64,000 nucleotides of DNA from Wyeomyia smithii (Eukaryota > Arthropoda > Insecta > Diptera > Culicidae). The notes under the pieces were generated by a model that was not told the DNA's origin, made no database searches, and saw only the letters and a list, made by a program, of their open reading frames with translations. The DNA lies in contig NC_073696.1 in the NCBI RefSeq assembly GCF_029784165.1, positions 86,175,215 through 86,239,214 on the forward strand, read 5' to 3'. The translations under genes and the position numbers were made by a program. Below are positions 34,600 through 46,994 of the stretch, one piece after another (position 1 is the stretch's first letter; every line of letters starts with the position of its first letter).

Positions 34600-37500
34600 G
34601 TGAGTTACAACGAGGTAAACATATCAGTTTTTTAAGAAAAAAAATCAATAATATAAACTCAGACTTCAGCATTATAATAATTATTAGACGGGATTGTATC
34701 GAAATTTTTACTTCGCTAGTTTCAGACACTATTTAAGCGTATGTGTCGAAACAAACCTTCAAACACCAGGACCAACTGTGATGAATGATCATTCTCATAC
34801 TATAGAAATATAGATGTAAAGAAAACGTCATTATCTTTCTCATCTATTAGATCGGAACACTGCTTTCCTTTTTGTTTCTGATCAAAATAATCACCTAAAT
34901 CAGCAAATATAATGGTAAATAATTACGATACGACGGCAAATATGGCTGCATTTTAATCATGTTTTTTACATGATTTTGTTAAACTTTAATTGTTCCAGCT
35001 CTATTATTGTTAATTGTTTTAATGAAAATGGATTGAACATTAAACATCATTTACTTTCAAAATTGGCCAAAAATTTAAATAAAAATGGTTTTCGAACTGC
35101 AAACTGTCGTATAAAATTCATACTGAATAAGTGAAAATTACGAATCCGAAATCCGCAGCGTTACAGAGTAACCATGACGTATCAATAAAGTTTCAAAAAT
35201 AGTAGATACGATTAACACGCTTGTTTACGTGAAATCTTAGTTTGCACCTCGCTCTTCAATCGCTGTAAGAAAGAGAGCACAATAAAAATCGGTTTCGCCT
35301 TGGCGTTCCAAAGGTGAAATTTTATTTCCATGCTCGGATCCAATCTGTTTACTTTAGGTTAGTAAACAAATGCGTGCGTGCCAATTATGTTGAATGAAAT
35401 TCTGGCTGTCTGAGTTTCGAAGCAATTTTTAGTATAATTAAATTTGTCCCCTTAGAATGCTATTAATTTCAAACATTTTTAATCAGTTGAACAAATACGA
35501 CTACTTGAGGCAGGTTTATTTGCTTCTCAATATATCAAGAAGATAAATTAGTAAAGATTAAAGAAACGTGATTTATTAACTTGAAGCAACAATCGAGATA
35601 CCTACTAACAATGCGTTGTTTTGATTTCATTTTATTTCTCACCTTTAATAAAACGAAGCGGAGCAGAAATTCCGTAAGCATCGTTTGAGAGACGCAAATT
35701 CTCGTTATTCTGCTACCGAACTGAAATGAATCAATTGTTATGACAGAAATGTTAAATAACGTAAACACATGTTCGCGTGAGCACAGGAAGATCTGCTTTG
35801 GCCGTTTTCATTGCCTGATGTCTGGTCCGTTGAACACATTGACACAACCTAAGTAACACATTTCAAACACCCACGATTCTGTTTCGCTGCCGATTTACAG
35901 CTCATATTTCCATTAAATTTTTGATTACACTTTAATACAAGCCGTAAAGCTAGACCTAATTTCCGAACGTCATCCGCCGACAGTGGCGCATAAGGGTAGT
36001 GCATTGGAAACGCAATTTACGACTGAACGGTTTCGTACCAAATGAATTTACCCAAAAAGCGTACCTCGCCGGTAGGCGTTTAGCTATCTTGTTGCTCATC
36101 CGGAAGGAACGTATCCGGTCATAAAATAAATTTCTGAACAGCATGGGTTGGGACTATCCGTTACTGTGCCAAAACTCCCAGCGGACAGGTAGAGGAACGT
36201 ATAATAGATACTTTCGCGCCTCAAGACGAACCGGAGGATTCATTTTGCGCCTACCTGTTCGCCAATCGTGTTTCGAAACAGGCCGTAATTCAATCAATTT
36301 TATCGAATCGCTTCCCTCCTGGGAAAGGTCGTACAGCATGTCTTATGGCATGTCCTTAGGTGATCTGGGTTGTTCTGAATTATTTGTTTTTTTCCCTATT
36401 TTTCGTGAAACGAAAACTTTTAAAATCTGGTGAACAAATTTACCGAAAATATCCAACTGACTTTCCGCATCAAAGAGAGTGGATTAAATCTACAACTTTG
36501 TTTGTAGTAGGTTAATCTAACTGATTATAAGGGGATATTTTTACACGCTATCAATCACTTTACTGGTTCATTAGTGGTGAACACGTGGGTGTTCACACAC
36601 CCACGTAATGTCAATTTATGGTGTCCTTATGTCCAGGTCAGACGCCTCAAGAATGGCAATTTTTATCCGGACACCACACGGACACGCAGGGCTCTACAGG
36701 ATGTTGCGTATTTATGTTTATTACCCCAAACGTTACGACTATTGCCGATGTAAACACGATTCTTGCGGCAGTATCACTCCGAGCTGATTTATAGACGCTC
36801 AAACGAGACCTTGTTTGTTGGGTTCGATTAAAATGAACACATTCTGTCTGGTTGGTTAGTTTATGGCACGGTAAAGGTAGCGATGGTGTTGATTGATTAA
36901 ATCTCTGCTGCACAGCTATCTGAAGACGTTTGGGTACGTGTGCCAACAAATCGCAAGATCTACCTTTCGCACGTAAAAGTTGAAAATTAGTAATCCCCCC
37001 TGAAACGATTATTCCCTTCTCACAAGGGTTTTATCACGTTTAAGCCTTTTAATTGCGATAACATAATTTAAGAGCTGCGAATTTAACTGTATGAGAACGA
37101 TACAGTGCAATACGTAATTGAAATATCTGCGTATAATGAACAGTGCGAAATGAAGATATTTCATTTAAAAAGCCTTAAATAAATATTGCTTTGATCCTGG
37201 ATTGACAACGCTTGTTTGAGCACTCAACTAGTGAACATGGCGATAGACACTTTGTCGGTTCGTCAGCAGTAAAAATTATCTTTTTCCTGGTACTGTGCTC
37301 CTCAATTATGTTGTGTGAGACCTTCTACTATCAAACCAATGCATTGCAATCGGTGCAAACGAGTCGGATACGCAATGAAATATTGCTCGGATAAAATCGA
37401 ATATAATGCTTAAAATGTGATTTACAACACGATGAAACTACTTGCCAAGCTAGTCAATCCATATGCATTTATTGCAAACAAGAATCACACGCTATTGAAC

Positions 37501-37893
37501 AATGCACTGTTTATGAGGCAAAGCAGATAAACGAACGTAGACGGAATCGCATTTCAGCTAGACGGAGTTATTCTGAAGTACTGGAAGCTCTTCTTCTCGA
37601 AATAACTACGTGTACCCATCGAACCCATATGATACCCTTATGGAATATACGTATTCAAATGAAAGTAGCAGGACTCCTCAAAATAATGCAGCCAGTTCGT
37701 CGAGAATAAATCGCCTGAAACCCTCAGCAATGCAAAAGGGTAAAACTTGATAAATCTGAACACAGCACTGCTGCTTCTATCCCGAAACACCGCAAATAGA
37801 GTGAAGGTATCTCATTGAAACCCCCACGGTACTGAATCAGTATTTCAATAATCAATAATCAACAAAGCGTATTTCGTTGAATCGACGTATTAT
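34600..37893. other. Intergenic or intronic, no gene recognised
   Basis: Non-repetitive. Short ORFs at 35956-36144 (minus), 36143-36433 (plus) and 36647-36949 (minus) have no motif I recognise. If the exons at 34 kb are real, this is probably intron. Confidence 0.4.
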
Positions 37894-38094
37894 TTGAGAC
37901 GTTGGGAAAAATCAATTTGTTCGGCAGCAAGGTGCCCATCTAACAATGATTTGAAAATAATAAAAATTGGCGGTCGCACAGTTTCACATAAACAAGCATT
38001 AAACTCTCTTAACTATGCTGTAGAATGGGCAGAACAAAATCAAATTGACATTGCATGTATAATTGCCTTGAGAAAGTTCGCGAAAATGCTTTAG
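37894..38094 (+). pseudogene. Possible pogo/Tigger-type transposase C-terminal fragment
   Basis: The segment SHKQALNSLNYAVEWAEQNQ followed by ALRKFAKML resembles the helical C-terminal tail of pogo/Tigger-like transposases (…eAL.aLe.aleylEqq…lr.lr..A). That is a weak, memory-based resemblance. There is no catalytic domain nearby. Confidence 0.3.
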
Positions 38095-39751
38095 ATACTA
38101 TGAAGTAACATTTCTTTTTGGCGTATAATTATGTCTTACATATTCAAAATCCGAAAACACCGTGAGTGTCATGAAAAATGTTCACTTTCAATCATTGAAA
38201 ATATATTTTAGTTTATTCTACGAAAACGTGTGTATTATATACAAAACATTGAGTTGTTTTCTGCAACGAAACCAATGCGTAATAAATATGAGGGTACTAT
38301 CGTTAAAACTCTCAAAGTACGTACTCGTATAATACGTAACGAAAGGTTTTAAAAATGAACGCAATCATTCGTACAAACAAACGCTGCATAATGTAAATAG
38401 CACGAAAAATTAGTAAGCCTAAGCAATAACAATGAAAACACAATTGAAAACAGGAAAAAAACGCATATTTTCTAACTAAACCAATCTGCTTATTCATGGA
38501 ATGGGTTCTTCTTAGTTTACTTTAGATTCCTCATAAAGTAGAATCCTCAAAAACTCACTCAAAAGCTCTAAATTCAATATTATAGTCGGGCATCTGCACT
38601 CGAAAACTAATTAAATTCAATCACCTACATCAGAAAACATATTCCGCGCATTGTTCTATACGGCTACAACGGGACTCGTTCAGCAGCCAACCAGAGTTTT
38701 TTTTCTAGTGGACCTAGTGGACTAGTGGACCACTTTTTTTTTAAATCACTAAACAAAATCACTCACTACACTAAGAATACTTTAATCTTTGAAATGTTTA
38801 CCTCAAATTTCCAAAAACAAGCTTTAATTAGCGGAAATATATGAGATGAATTTCTATAATTCCTAAATTTCAACCTTATGTTATTCCATCTGTTTTCACT
38901 GCGTTGAAGAAAATCAAAAGTTGCCAAATCAGTTTCTGTTAATACGAAAGAATCATACTGAAAATGTTAAATTATTCCGACATAATTGACATAAATCGAC
39001 AGCATTGCAGTGGTTACCTAGGTTACCAGTTTTGCACGTAAACAACTACAGCGGATATCTAGGTAACCTACTACGACGGGCTGCGGCTACGTTCATTCAT
39101 CACAATGTGATTCATTCATGATTAACAGTGTGATGAATATTGGGGCGTCATGAGATGAATAATTGAGCGGTAATTCAAGTTTTGAGATGAATATGGAAGC
39201 GTTGTGAAAAATGGTTTGTTTTATAAAATTCAGGATAAATCTAGCTAAGTTTACTAATTATACAAATTTGGTGTTTAATCCGTGAATTCTTCATGAATAT
39301 CAGCTTAATAAGATGAATAATGGAGCAGTTCCCCTATAAAATCAACAAAAGCGCTGTACAATCTACGAATTCCATGTTTACGAAACTCAGTCAGTCTCCA
39401 ACTGAGCTCCTTCATTTTTACAGCAATCGATTGGAAAATGATCTATGTATCGTTCAAATTCAGAAAATTGAAGTTTGATTATTCTATTGAAAATTGTTAT
39501 TCCGTGTCATGTCCGTTGTGTTAATCGCCTGATGTTTGCTTTCCCTAACACGGTCGACCGAATATTATACAGTAAGGTCTTTTTTCACGTGAGTTGCTTT
39601 CTCCATCACTTGAAAACATAACAAGATATCGACCTCATTTCAATAATTTTTTCCGTTTTGGGCCAAAAGTTATCATTTAGGAAAGGGGAGCCAATTATGG
39701 CAAGTGCACCAGTCATGGCTTTATTATACTCCATTTAAACTCCATAGGCCA
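38095..39751. other. Intergenic with a degenerate cassette-related repeat
   Basis: No gene. About 39410-39520 (CTCCTTCATTTTTACAGCAATCGATTGGAAAAT…CTATTGAAAATTGTTATTCC) is a degenerate relative of the 16056-16325 repeat. A short AGTGGAC-type tandem lies near 38708-38730. Confidence 0.5.
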
Positions 39752-39754
39752 TAA

Positions 39755-40033
39755 GGCGTCGTACACATATTATGTAACGCATGAAAGGGGGGAGGGGGTT
39801 GAGTCTGCGTTACTTATTGTTACGAAGGGGGGGGAGGGGAGGTAGTAGAGACAGTTACGTAACTGTGATGTTTGCTCGAAATTGAAAATTTCGGAGGGGG
39901 GTCAGGCTGATCAGCGTTACGTAAATTTAGGAGTGGAGTCATGTCGAACGTTACCTTTCGTTACATAGGGGGGGGGGGGGGGAGGGGGTTTGAAATCTAG
40001 ATTTTTAGCGTTACATAATTTGTGTACGACGCC
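39755..40033. mobile_element. G-rich MITE with TAA target-site duplication
   Basis: The inverted ends GGCGTCGTACACATATTATGTAACGC and GCGTTACATAATTTGTGTACGACGCC match at 25 of 26 positions. The direct repeat TAA lies at 39752-39754 and 40034-40036. A 3-bp TWA target duplication is typical of PIF/Harbinger; the superfamily call is inference. Internally it carries repeated GTTACGTAA/GTTAC..(G)n blocks, with G runs of up to 15. Confidence 0.8.
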
Positions 40034-40317
40034 TAACTAGTTCATGCCATAACTGGTACATTTTTAGGTATTGCCATAATCGGTACTCCTCCCCTATCCG
40101 TTTTCAGAAAAAAATCATAACTTTTGATGTAAATACTGAAAATTTAAAATATTGCATTTTAGTCTCCATATTGTCCACTATCATATTCGAGCTAGGTGTA
40201 AACAATTTAGGACGGTTTTCTTAGTTATATTTTCAACAAAAAAGTCTTTTTTAACGTGGGTCCATACAAATTTGGAACGTATCCCCCGCGTAAGAAAAGA
40301 CCTTAGTTTACATAGTA

Positions 40318-40720
40318 AACCGGTAATTGAGGAGTTTCGAAGTCGCAAGGTTGCAAAGCCTGCTTTGACAAGCGGGTGGTCATGAGCTCGAATCTAAGTA
40401 AAATTAGGCCTTTCAATGTCAAAGGACTCGAGTATGAATTTATTTTTAGATTCTCCCTCACAGATACTTTTCTGCAGACTGGAAATCTCTTATCCAGAAC
40501 GTCGGAAACTTCATCCATCCGTTGCATGTTATACATTTTGATCACATTCTTGAAGCGATTATAAGAAGATAAGAGAATAATAAGTCTGGGTGTATGCATT
40601 ACAGCACGTGGCAAGTAACCTCTCAATAAGTTACACTGCAAAAAAGAGAAGTGCGAACATCAAGAAACATTCGGGCAATGCCACAAAAGATCGCAGTGGG
40701 GTCCATACAAAAAAAAAACT
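40318..40720 (+). mobile_element. tRNA-derived SINE (full-length-like)
   Basis: tRNA-like head GAAGTCGCAAGGTTGCAAAGCCTGCTTTGACAAGCGGGTGGTCATGAGCTCGAATCT (B box GAGCTCGAATCT), a body with TACTTTTCTGCAGACTGGAAATCTCTTATCCAGAAC, and a tail CAAGTAACCTCTCAATAAGTTACACTGCAAAA…CAGTGGGGTCCATAC(A)n ending in poly(A) near 40719. Fragments lie at 7505-7625 and 10486-10655. Confidence 0.7.
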
Positions 40721-41789
40721 AATGCACTATTGGGCTACAAACAGCCTGCCTCTGGTTAAACCAATCATTTTACTAATGGATGGTGGAAAGAACGGTCCTA
40801 ACTTAGTAGTAGCTGATTACAGCAGCGGTTAGCAATATCGGTCACGGCAGCGGTATATCCGATCACTGTTTCAAGAGGATGCTTTACTGGAAACTGGATC
40901 GACAAGCAGCAAGCAGAGTTGCAGCAGGCGGCGATTTCAAATATGAGCCGCTGAGAGCAAAAGTGGTACATGTGCCTTTTTTATGCTTTATGGTTTTTTT
41001 TGGCATAAATTGATGCAGAACGCGATAACGTACTAGAATATTTAATAAAATCCAAGATCTGATAACCTGAAACAAGTTTATAGCTAAAAAAATTTCGGTA
41101 GGTAATTAACATAATCACCATTTCGTTGAGAGCAAAAGTGGTACATATCCAATCTGTGCATGTTAGATACATTAAAAGTCAAGGATCTTAGGATATAGAA
41201 CAATCATGTCCTGTCCTGTCCTGTGCAGTTGGTCAAGTGATTGAATACTTTCTGATGAAGATCTGTCTGCATTGGACTTGTCTCAATACGTGGCGCTTGT
41301 GTACCCGTAACTATTTTGTAACAGAAAGCATGTTACCTATTTCAGTATCGTTTCTTTTGCTGTGGTCAATTTAGAAGATAACACTCTGATATTTTTGTTA
41401 TAGATATATGTTTACACACTGGACCCAGGTTTGGCTTTAGGCAGGCCACCGGAAGCCTTCCGGAAGATCCGGTAATACCGTAATTAAGGCAATTTTCTAA
41501 AGTGATCCAAGAGCTACCTAGTTTTTTCGAAACTGCTTCTGCGGGATTGATCAGAAACGAAATGATCTTTTGATCGAAAGGATGTTCAAAGTGGCCACCA
41601 GATGGTTCACCGAAAGATTCTAAACTAGCGTAAAATGTCAATTTTCAAGTGCTCCTAAAGCTTCCTGTTTTTTTTTTTTTGAAACCTCTTCTAGAAGGAA
41701 AATGATCTTTTAACGAAATATAGTACAAGATGGCCACCACGTGACCACCGGAACTACCTTGAAAGGGGTTGTTTTTAAGACTTCTTACT
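40721..41789. other. Intergenic, low-grade repeats only
   Basis: A diverged direct repeat (AAATGATCTTTTGATCGAAAGGATGTTCAAAGTGGCCACCAGATGG near 41560 versus AAAATGATCTTTTAACGAAATATAGTACAAGATGGCCACC near 41700) suggests a decayed element. A (TGTCC)3 lies near 41207. Confidence 0.45.
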
Positions 41790-42460
41790 TTTCTTAATAC
41801 CATCGCGAGCACTCGTCGATCAGCTGCCTTCAGCGTCCATGCTTCATGTCCGTAAAGGGCCACCGGGAGTATCAGCGTCCTATACAGCGCTAGTTTTGTG
41901 CGAGTTTGCAAACTACGGGACCTTAGCTGGTTACGTAGTCTGTAGAAGGCCCTGTTCACAGTTGCAACTCGTCGTTTCACTTCACGACTCATATCGTTGT
42001 CACATGTCACAAGCGTACCAAGATAAACGAATTCGTCAACCACTTCAAATCGCTCCCCATCTATCTCCACCTCAGCACAAACACCACGGGGACTCCCACG
42101 CTCTCTGCCAGCTATCATGTACTTCGTTTTGGCAGAGTTATTGACAAGTCCCAATCTCGCAGCTTCCCTCTTAAAAGGTACGAAGGCCTCCTTCACGGCT
42201 TTACGGTTGATACCGATGATATCGATGTCGTTCGCAAAACCAAGAAGCATGTGAGATTTCGTGATGATCGTACCGTTTCTTTCCCTTTGCTCTTCGTACT
42301 GCACGTTCAAGAGCGATGTTGAACAGTAAGTTAGAGCGCATCCCCCCGCTTAAGTCCATCTAACGTTACGAACGCGGCGGATGTCTCGCCAGCTATCCGC
42401 ACGCACGATTTCGATCCCTCCAGCGTCATGAGACTCAGCTCAATTAGTGGCTGTGACTCT
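41790..42460 (-). pseudogene. LINE reverse transcriptase fragment
   Basis: In minus-strand order: RIAGETSAAFVTLDGL, LLFNIALERAVRRA, then after a frame change LLGFANDIDIIGI (motif C, F-A-N-D instead of F-A-D-D), LGLVNNSAKTKYM, FEVVDEFVYLGTLVTCDNDMSREVKRRV, YRTLILPVALYGHEAWTL. It includes the RT palm and thumb but not the endonuclease or 3' end. The altered motif C and the frameshift indicate inactivity. Same broad LINE group as 9640-10485. Confidence 0.85.
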
Positions 42461-42995
42461 GTTATACATGCAATTTTTTTTGAATTTTATGTGAGCTTTT
42501 GTGATTAACTGATTTGTAAATAATGCAAAAAAACTGTGGTTCCTCTAACTCTCACACTTTGGAAATTTATGATACTATGAATATTTTAATTTATTTCGCC
42601 TTCCTTCATCAAATTTTACCTAAAAGCGATCAAAATGAAAATTATGGTAAAATGCACTATGAAGCACTGCAATAAATTGCATGACAACTTGAGGTATGTT
42701 TCATTAGTTTTGATTTTACTCCTGAGACTTCAAACGCTTCTCATTTCACGTGCTGATTTTTGCTAGGTGCACATTAGCCTTCTGCATTGGAACATATTGG
42801 CCTTTGTTTCGGTGCGTTTTAGCCACGAGCTTGTTTGGTAGCAACTGTAATTTTTATCAAAAATAACAATGAAATCGAGTATTTTAGAATTAGCTTCGTT
42901 GTTAACATACATTATATAGATCCTACAATCATCCTACAGGTTCAATGTCGCTTAAAACTAAATAGAAGCACTGTAAATTGCGTAAATGCTTAACT
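42461..42995. other. Intergenic, no gene recognised
   Basis: AT-rich flank of the BEL/Pao insertion. Confidence 0.5.
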
Positions 42996-43000
42996 GGTGT

Positions 43001-43447
43001 TGTTGCTTAAACCAGCTGAATGGATGTTTCTGAATTTTAAACCACCACAGGGATTTTTGGTTGGTTGAAATATCATTTAATACAAAAAAACTTTTGATGA
43101 TAAATTTCTTAAATTACAAATTTCGCTTACATTTAGTGCCTCCAATTTTGTTCACCACGTTTTATACCTGGTTATATTTCAGCTTTAGGTTAAGCTTTGC
43201 CGTTCCTAGTAATAAGCAATCGCATTAACTACTAGATAATTTGTAATATTAATTTTAAGTACAATTCCTCACCCGAGCTTTAATTATTAAGTGAATGTAT
43301 TTTAATTTTATAAAGTAGAAAAATTGCAAATAATTTTAAAGTTGCGCACAAACTCGCTGGATCCTCCTAACTCACCAAGATGAAACTCGCTCAGATCCCT
43401 TGCTAGAATGACACGCAAGTTCCTTTGATCCCATCCGATGACAGGCC
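43001..43447 (-). repeat. 3' LTR, lacking its first ~82 bp
   Basis: Aligned with 53058-53432 of the 5' LTR. Compared with it, this copy has about 71 extra bp (about 43064-43135) and lacks the portion equivalent to 53433-53514. Its start is fused to the integrase frame, so the last ~45 codons of the pol ORF are translated LTR. Confidence 0.85.
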
Positions 43448-44354
43448 GAGTTATGGATGAACGCCGAGTTATTTCAGGCAGATAGTCTTTGATCCAACGT
43501 TTCCAAAAGAGATTAGCTAGCCACTGATAAGTCGGCCAGCCACGTCGTAGCGCTGCAGTGTCAGATTCGATCGTTGTCAACGGTTTGGATCCATCTGTAG
43601 ATCCTAACAGGAAGTGGTTGGACGTTAATGCGGAAGCTGCCTCATCGTCAATAGGAACATGAGTTAGAGGTCGGCTGTTAAGAACACCTTCTATTTCCGT
43701 TAATGCATTTCTAAGCTCTTCATCTGTTGGTCGCCGCAAGTGAAGAATTTCAGTCAAATTGCGTTTTTCTGATCCCACGAGTCTCTCCCAGCACCCACCC
43801 ATGTGGGGGGAAGCCGGTAGGTTAAATTGCCACGCTGTTGAAGGAGTGGTGAATTCACGCATTAACTGTTCTTGGTTAACAGCCTGATATATCTGTTGTA
43901 GCGTTCGATTAGCACCCACAAAATTGGCGCCTTGGTCGCTGTAGAAGCTAACAGGCGCACCCCTTCGTGCCATAAAGTTTTAAATTGCCATTATGCATGA
44001 GCTTGTTGTTAGAGTGTGAGCTGCTTCAACATGAACGGCTCTTGTCGTCAAACAGGTAAATAAAACTCCCCATCTCTTCTCGACTTTTCGGCCCACAAGT
44101 ACCTCGATTGGACCAAAGTAGTCGACCCCAACATGAGCAAATGGCCGAGTATAGACAGATAGTCTAGCCGGCGGGAGATCAGCCATTTCCGGTGGTACAG
44201 GAGTAGCATCTCTGTTTTTGCACCATTGGCAGTTGCGACGGATTTTTGAGAGTGTTTGTCTCAGGCGAAAAATGCTATATTTTTGGCGTACTTCATTGAC
44301 TAAGATCTCGTAATTACGATGCATATATTTCTCGTGGTAGTAAATTAACAGCAG
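43308..44354 (-). pseudogene. BEL/Pao integrase
   Basis: Resumes directly beyond the transposon with YYHEKYMHRNYEILVNEVRQKY and a zinc-binding CQWCKNRD half. The catalytic core has HVGVDYFGP (Asp1), FYSDQGANFVGAN (Asp2) and the MGGCWERLVGSEKRNL region (Glu). A TAA at about 43981 separates the first Asp from the second; the frame is unchanged on both sides, so this is a point nonsense mutation. The C-terminus after LPEITRRS switches to LTR-derived sequence (VIGWDQRNLRV…), so the normal tail is missing. It would insert element cDNA into the chromosome if intact. Confidence 0.9.
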
Positions 44355-46994
44355 AGCAGAATCATTTCAAATCGCCTGGAAATAGGCGAAAATTTATTCG
44401 ACCATTTTTTATTTGAATGAAGCTTTGCACACGTATTTGGCTTAGCAAACTGAGCATTTTTCACAGGTGCAGAGATTTTTTACACCCATGAGTTACATTC
44501 TAAAAGGGCGTATGCCTTTTGGCATAGGTTTTATTCGAAGCATTGTAGCCCAGAAACCATTGGTTGTATAGAAAAACTGTCTGAGAATGAGTTGTAGGGA
44601 ATTAAAAATGCACCATAAACAATATACACTGTACAAAAAAATTCTTTTTGACCAAAATAAAATTAAAAATAAACATTAAATTTCAATTTAAAAAAAAAGA
44701 GTTGAATTTTTTTCTTATTTTTTTTTTAAAGAAACTTGACGTTAATACGCAACTTTTTAGAAAAAGTCCAGAATGGAGAAATGAAAAATAATTTTTTTAT
44801 GGTAGATTATTTTTTTTATGAAAATTCTAATTTAAACATTTTTCAAAATATTTGTATTCTGATGATTTTAAAAGATGCAGAGAGTCATTTTAAATCAAAA
44901 AGCTCTTGGTAGTTAACATTCTAAAGGCATTGGTTTTCGAGTTATTTCTAATTTAAGCTCGAAAATTATAATTATTTGGGAAAATACACGTTTTTCTTAA
45001 TTTGTCCATGGTTCTCCAGCAAAAACCATACGTTCATTGGAATGCTTGATCAAAAATATACAATTCATTCTTTGACAAAAAAACGATTGGGCGAACGGTT
45101 CTCAAGAAAAGAGTTAAATGTTTTAAGTGATATAAATATATATAAGAATCAAATATTTATTTTCGAGTTTTATCATCTTAACAACATATTTTTTCATGAC
45201 ATAGATACTTTACAGAACTAGTTTCACCTTATATTTCATATACATCATAAGTAAATGATTCGTCATCTTTTGAAAACAGCTTCGTTTGAATCTTATTTTC
45301 TGAAATCGAAACAAAAGAGTAATACTTTTGTGTGGCAGCTATTATTATAGATTTTTTGAAAATATTGCTCCATTCTGTTACTCCTTGTTCATATTCTTCA
45401 TATTATACCCAACTAAATGACATTTTTGATGAATTTTTATTACTTTTCTGATTAGACCAATCATACAATTCTTTTGCGCTTGTAATGGGATGTTCATGTT
45501 CTTTAGCTAAACTTGTATTTCCTGCCATTCGTTTCAATATGCCACCAATTGCATCGCATGGGCCTTTAACATGAGAAGTCGCAAAAAAATGCCACTCTGC
45601 ATCGACGTTATATTTTGTTTTGAACTTGCAAAGTTTTTTCTATTTTTATATTGTGAGGCAGCTCCATAAGACATTAATATCGCTTTTTTCAACTCCATTG
45701 TTGTTTTCAAAAAACTTATTAATTTGGCAATGAACACCTGAACCGCAACAGTATCATGATGTAGTACTTCCGATATTATGATGAAGCTGGTATTCTTAAG
45801 TGTTCCAGATTCTGAATAGTAAACAACGAAGGGATGAATGGTGGCTTGACTATCATTCAAATAACTAAACGAATCACAAATTGATAAAGACGTATTAAAA
45901 TGAGCTTGACTGTTCAATGTTTTTAATTTTGCAATAACGTTTTCGTTTAATTTGCGTAAGCTTGATGAGCACCGATGACCAGGAAAGGGTTTACAGCATT
46001 TGGGCTTGGTGTATTGCATTTTCACTTTATTCATCTTCACAAAATGCAAACTGTTACTAACACATCTGGAGTAGTGCAATCGTATTTATATACGAAAACA
46101 GATGTTATACTTATAGGTAACCCAGTAGTTATTGGTTGCGTACTTTACAAACAGTTATTATTAGTAAACAAGTAGGTAGTGTTGCACGACAAACATATTT
46201 TTTTATAAAACATTCGGCAAGGGGGAACGTGTAGGTAGGCTATGGTTTAGCGCTTGAGTTATTTATCCAATCGTTTTGTTGTCAAAGAATTAATTGTATA
46301 TTTTTGATCAAGCATTCCAATGAACGTATGGTTTTTGCTGGAGAACCATGGACAAATTAAGAAAAACGTGTATTTTCCGAAATATTAATAATTTTTCGAG
46401 CTTAAATTCAAAATAACTCGAAAACCAATGCGTTTAGAATGTTTACTACCAAGAGCTTTTTGATTCAAAATGACTCTCTGCATCTTTTAAGATCATCAGA
46501 AAACAAATATTTTGAAACATGTTGAAATTAGAATTTTCATAAAAAAATTAATCTACCATAAAAAAATTATTTTTCATTTCTCCATCCTGGACTTTTTTTA
46601 AAAGTTGCGTATTAACGTCAAGTTTCTTTAAAAAAAAATAAGAAAAAAATTCAACTCTTTTTTTTTTAAATTGAAATTTAATGTTTATTTTTTAATTTTT
46701 TTGGTCAAAAAAATTTTTTTTTGTACAGTGTATATTTTTTTATGGTGCATTTTAAATTCCCTACAACTCATTCGCAGACAGTTTTTCTATACAACCAACG
46801 GTTTCTGGGCTACAATGCTTCGAATAAAACCTATGCCAAAAGGCATACGCCCTTTTAGAATGTAGCTCATGGGTGTAAAAAATCGCTCCATCTGTGGAAA
46901 ATGCTCAGTTTTCTGAGCCAAATACGTGTGCAAAGTTTCATTCAAATCAAAAATGGTCGATATTCGAACATCGGTGATTTGGCGCGATCTTGCT
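44355..46994. mobile_element. DNA transposon with ~0.7-kb inverted repeats, nested in BEL/Pao
   Basis: The left arm (44355-45092) and right arm (46266-46994) are complementary over about 730 bp, including TTGTCCATGGTTCTCCAGCAAAAACC and CAATTCATTCTTTGACAAAA. Termini are AGCA…CAAATC.CC…CGACCATTTTT. The target site CAGCAG is duplicated exactly at 44349-44354 and 46995-47000, inside the retroelement coding frame. The interior of about 1.2 kb encodes a decayed transposase on the minus strand. A related, emptier element lies at 7655-9564. Confidence 0.9.
45400..46079 (-). pseudogene. DDE-type transposase relic
   Basis: The open part (45534-46079) has a Cys/His segment (KCCKPFPGHRCSSS), HPFVVYYSESG, IISEVLHHDTVAVQVFIAKLI and ILMSYGAASQYKNRKNF. 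In the next phase it continues WHFFATSHVKGPCDAIGGILKR, so a frameshift lies near 45610. …DG.A.QYKNRKNF… followed by W.FFATSHGKG..D..GG..KR is a conserved transposase block in insect DNA transposons with long inverted repeats (Phantom/MULE-like or Kolobok-like; I cannot decide). The expected Asp of the DG.A motif is Tyr here, another inactivating change. Confidence 0.7.

Noticed and set aside
44976..45221. 81-codon plus-strand ORF inside the long-arm transposon
   Set aside because: It is mostly within the inverted arm, low-complexity and without motifs; the transposase is on the other strand.
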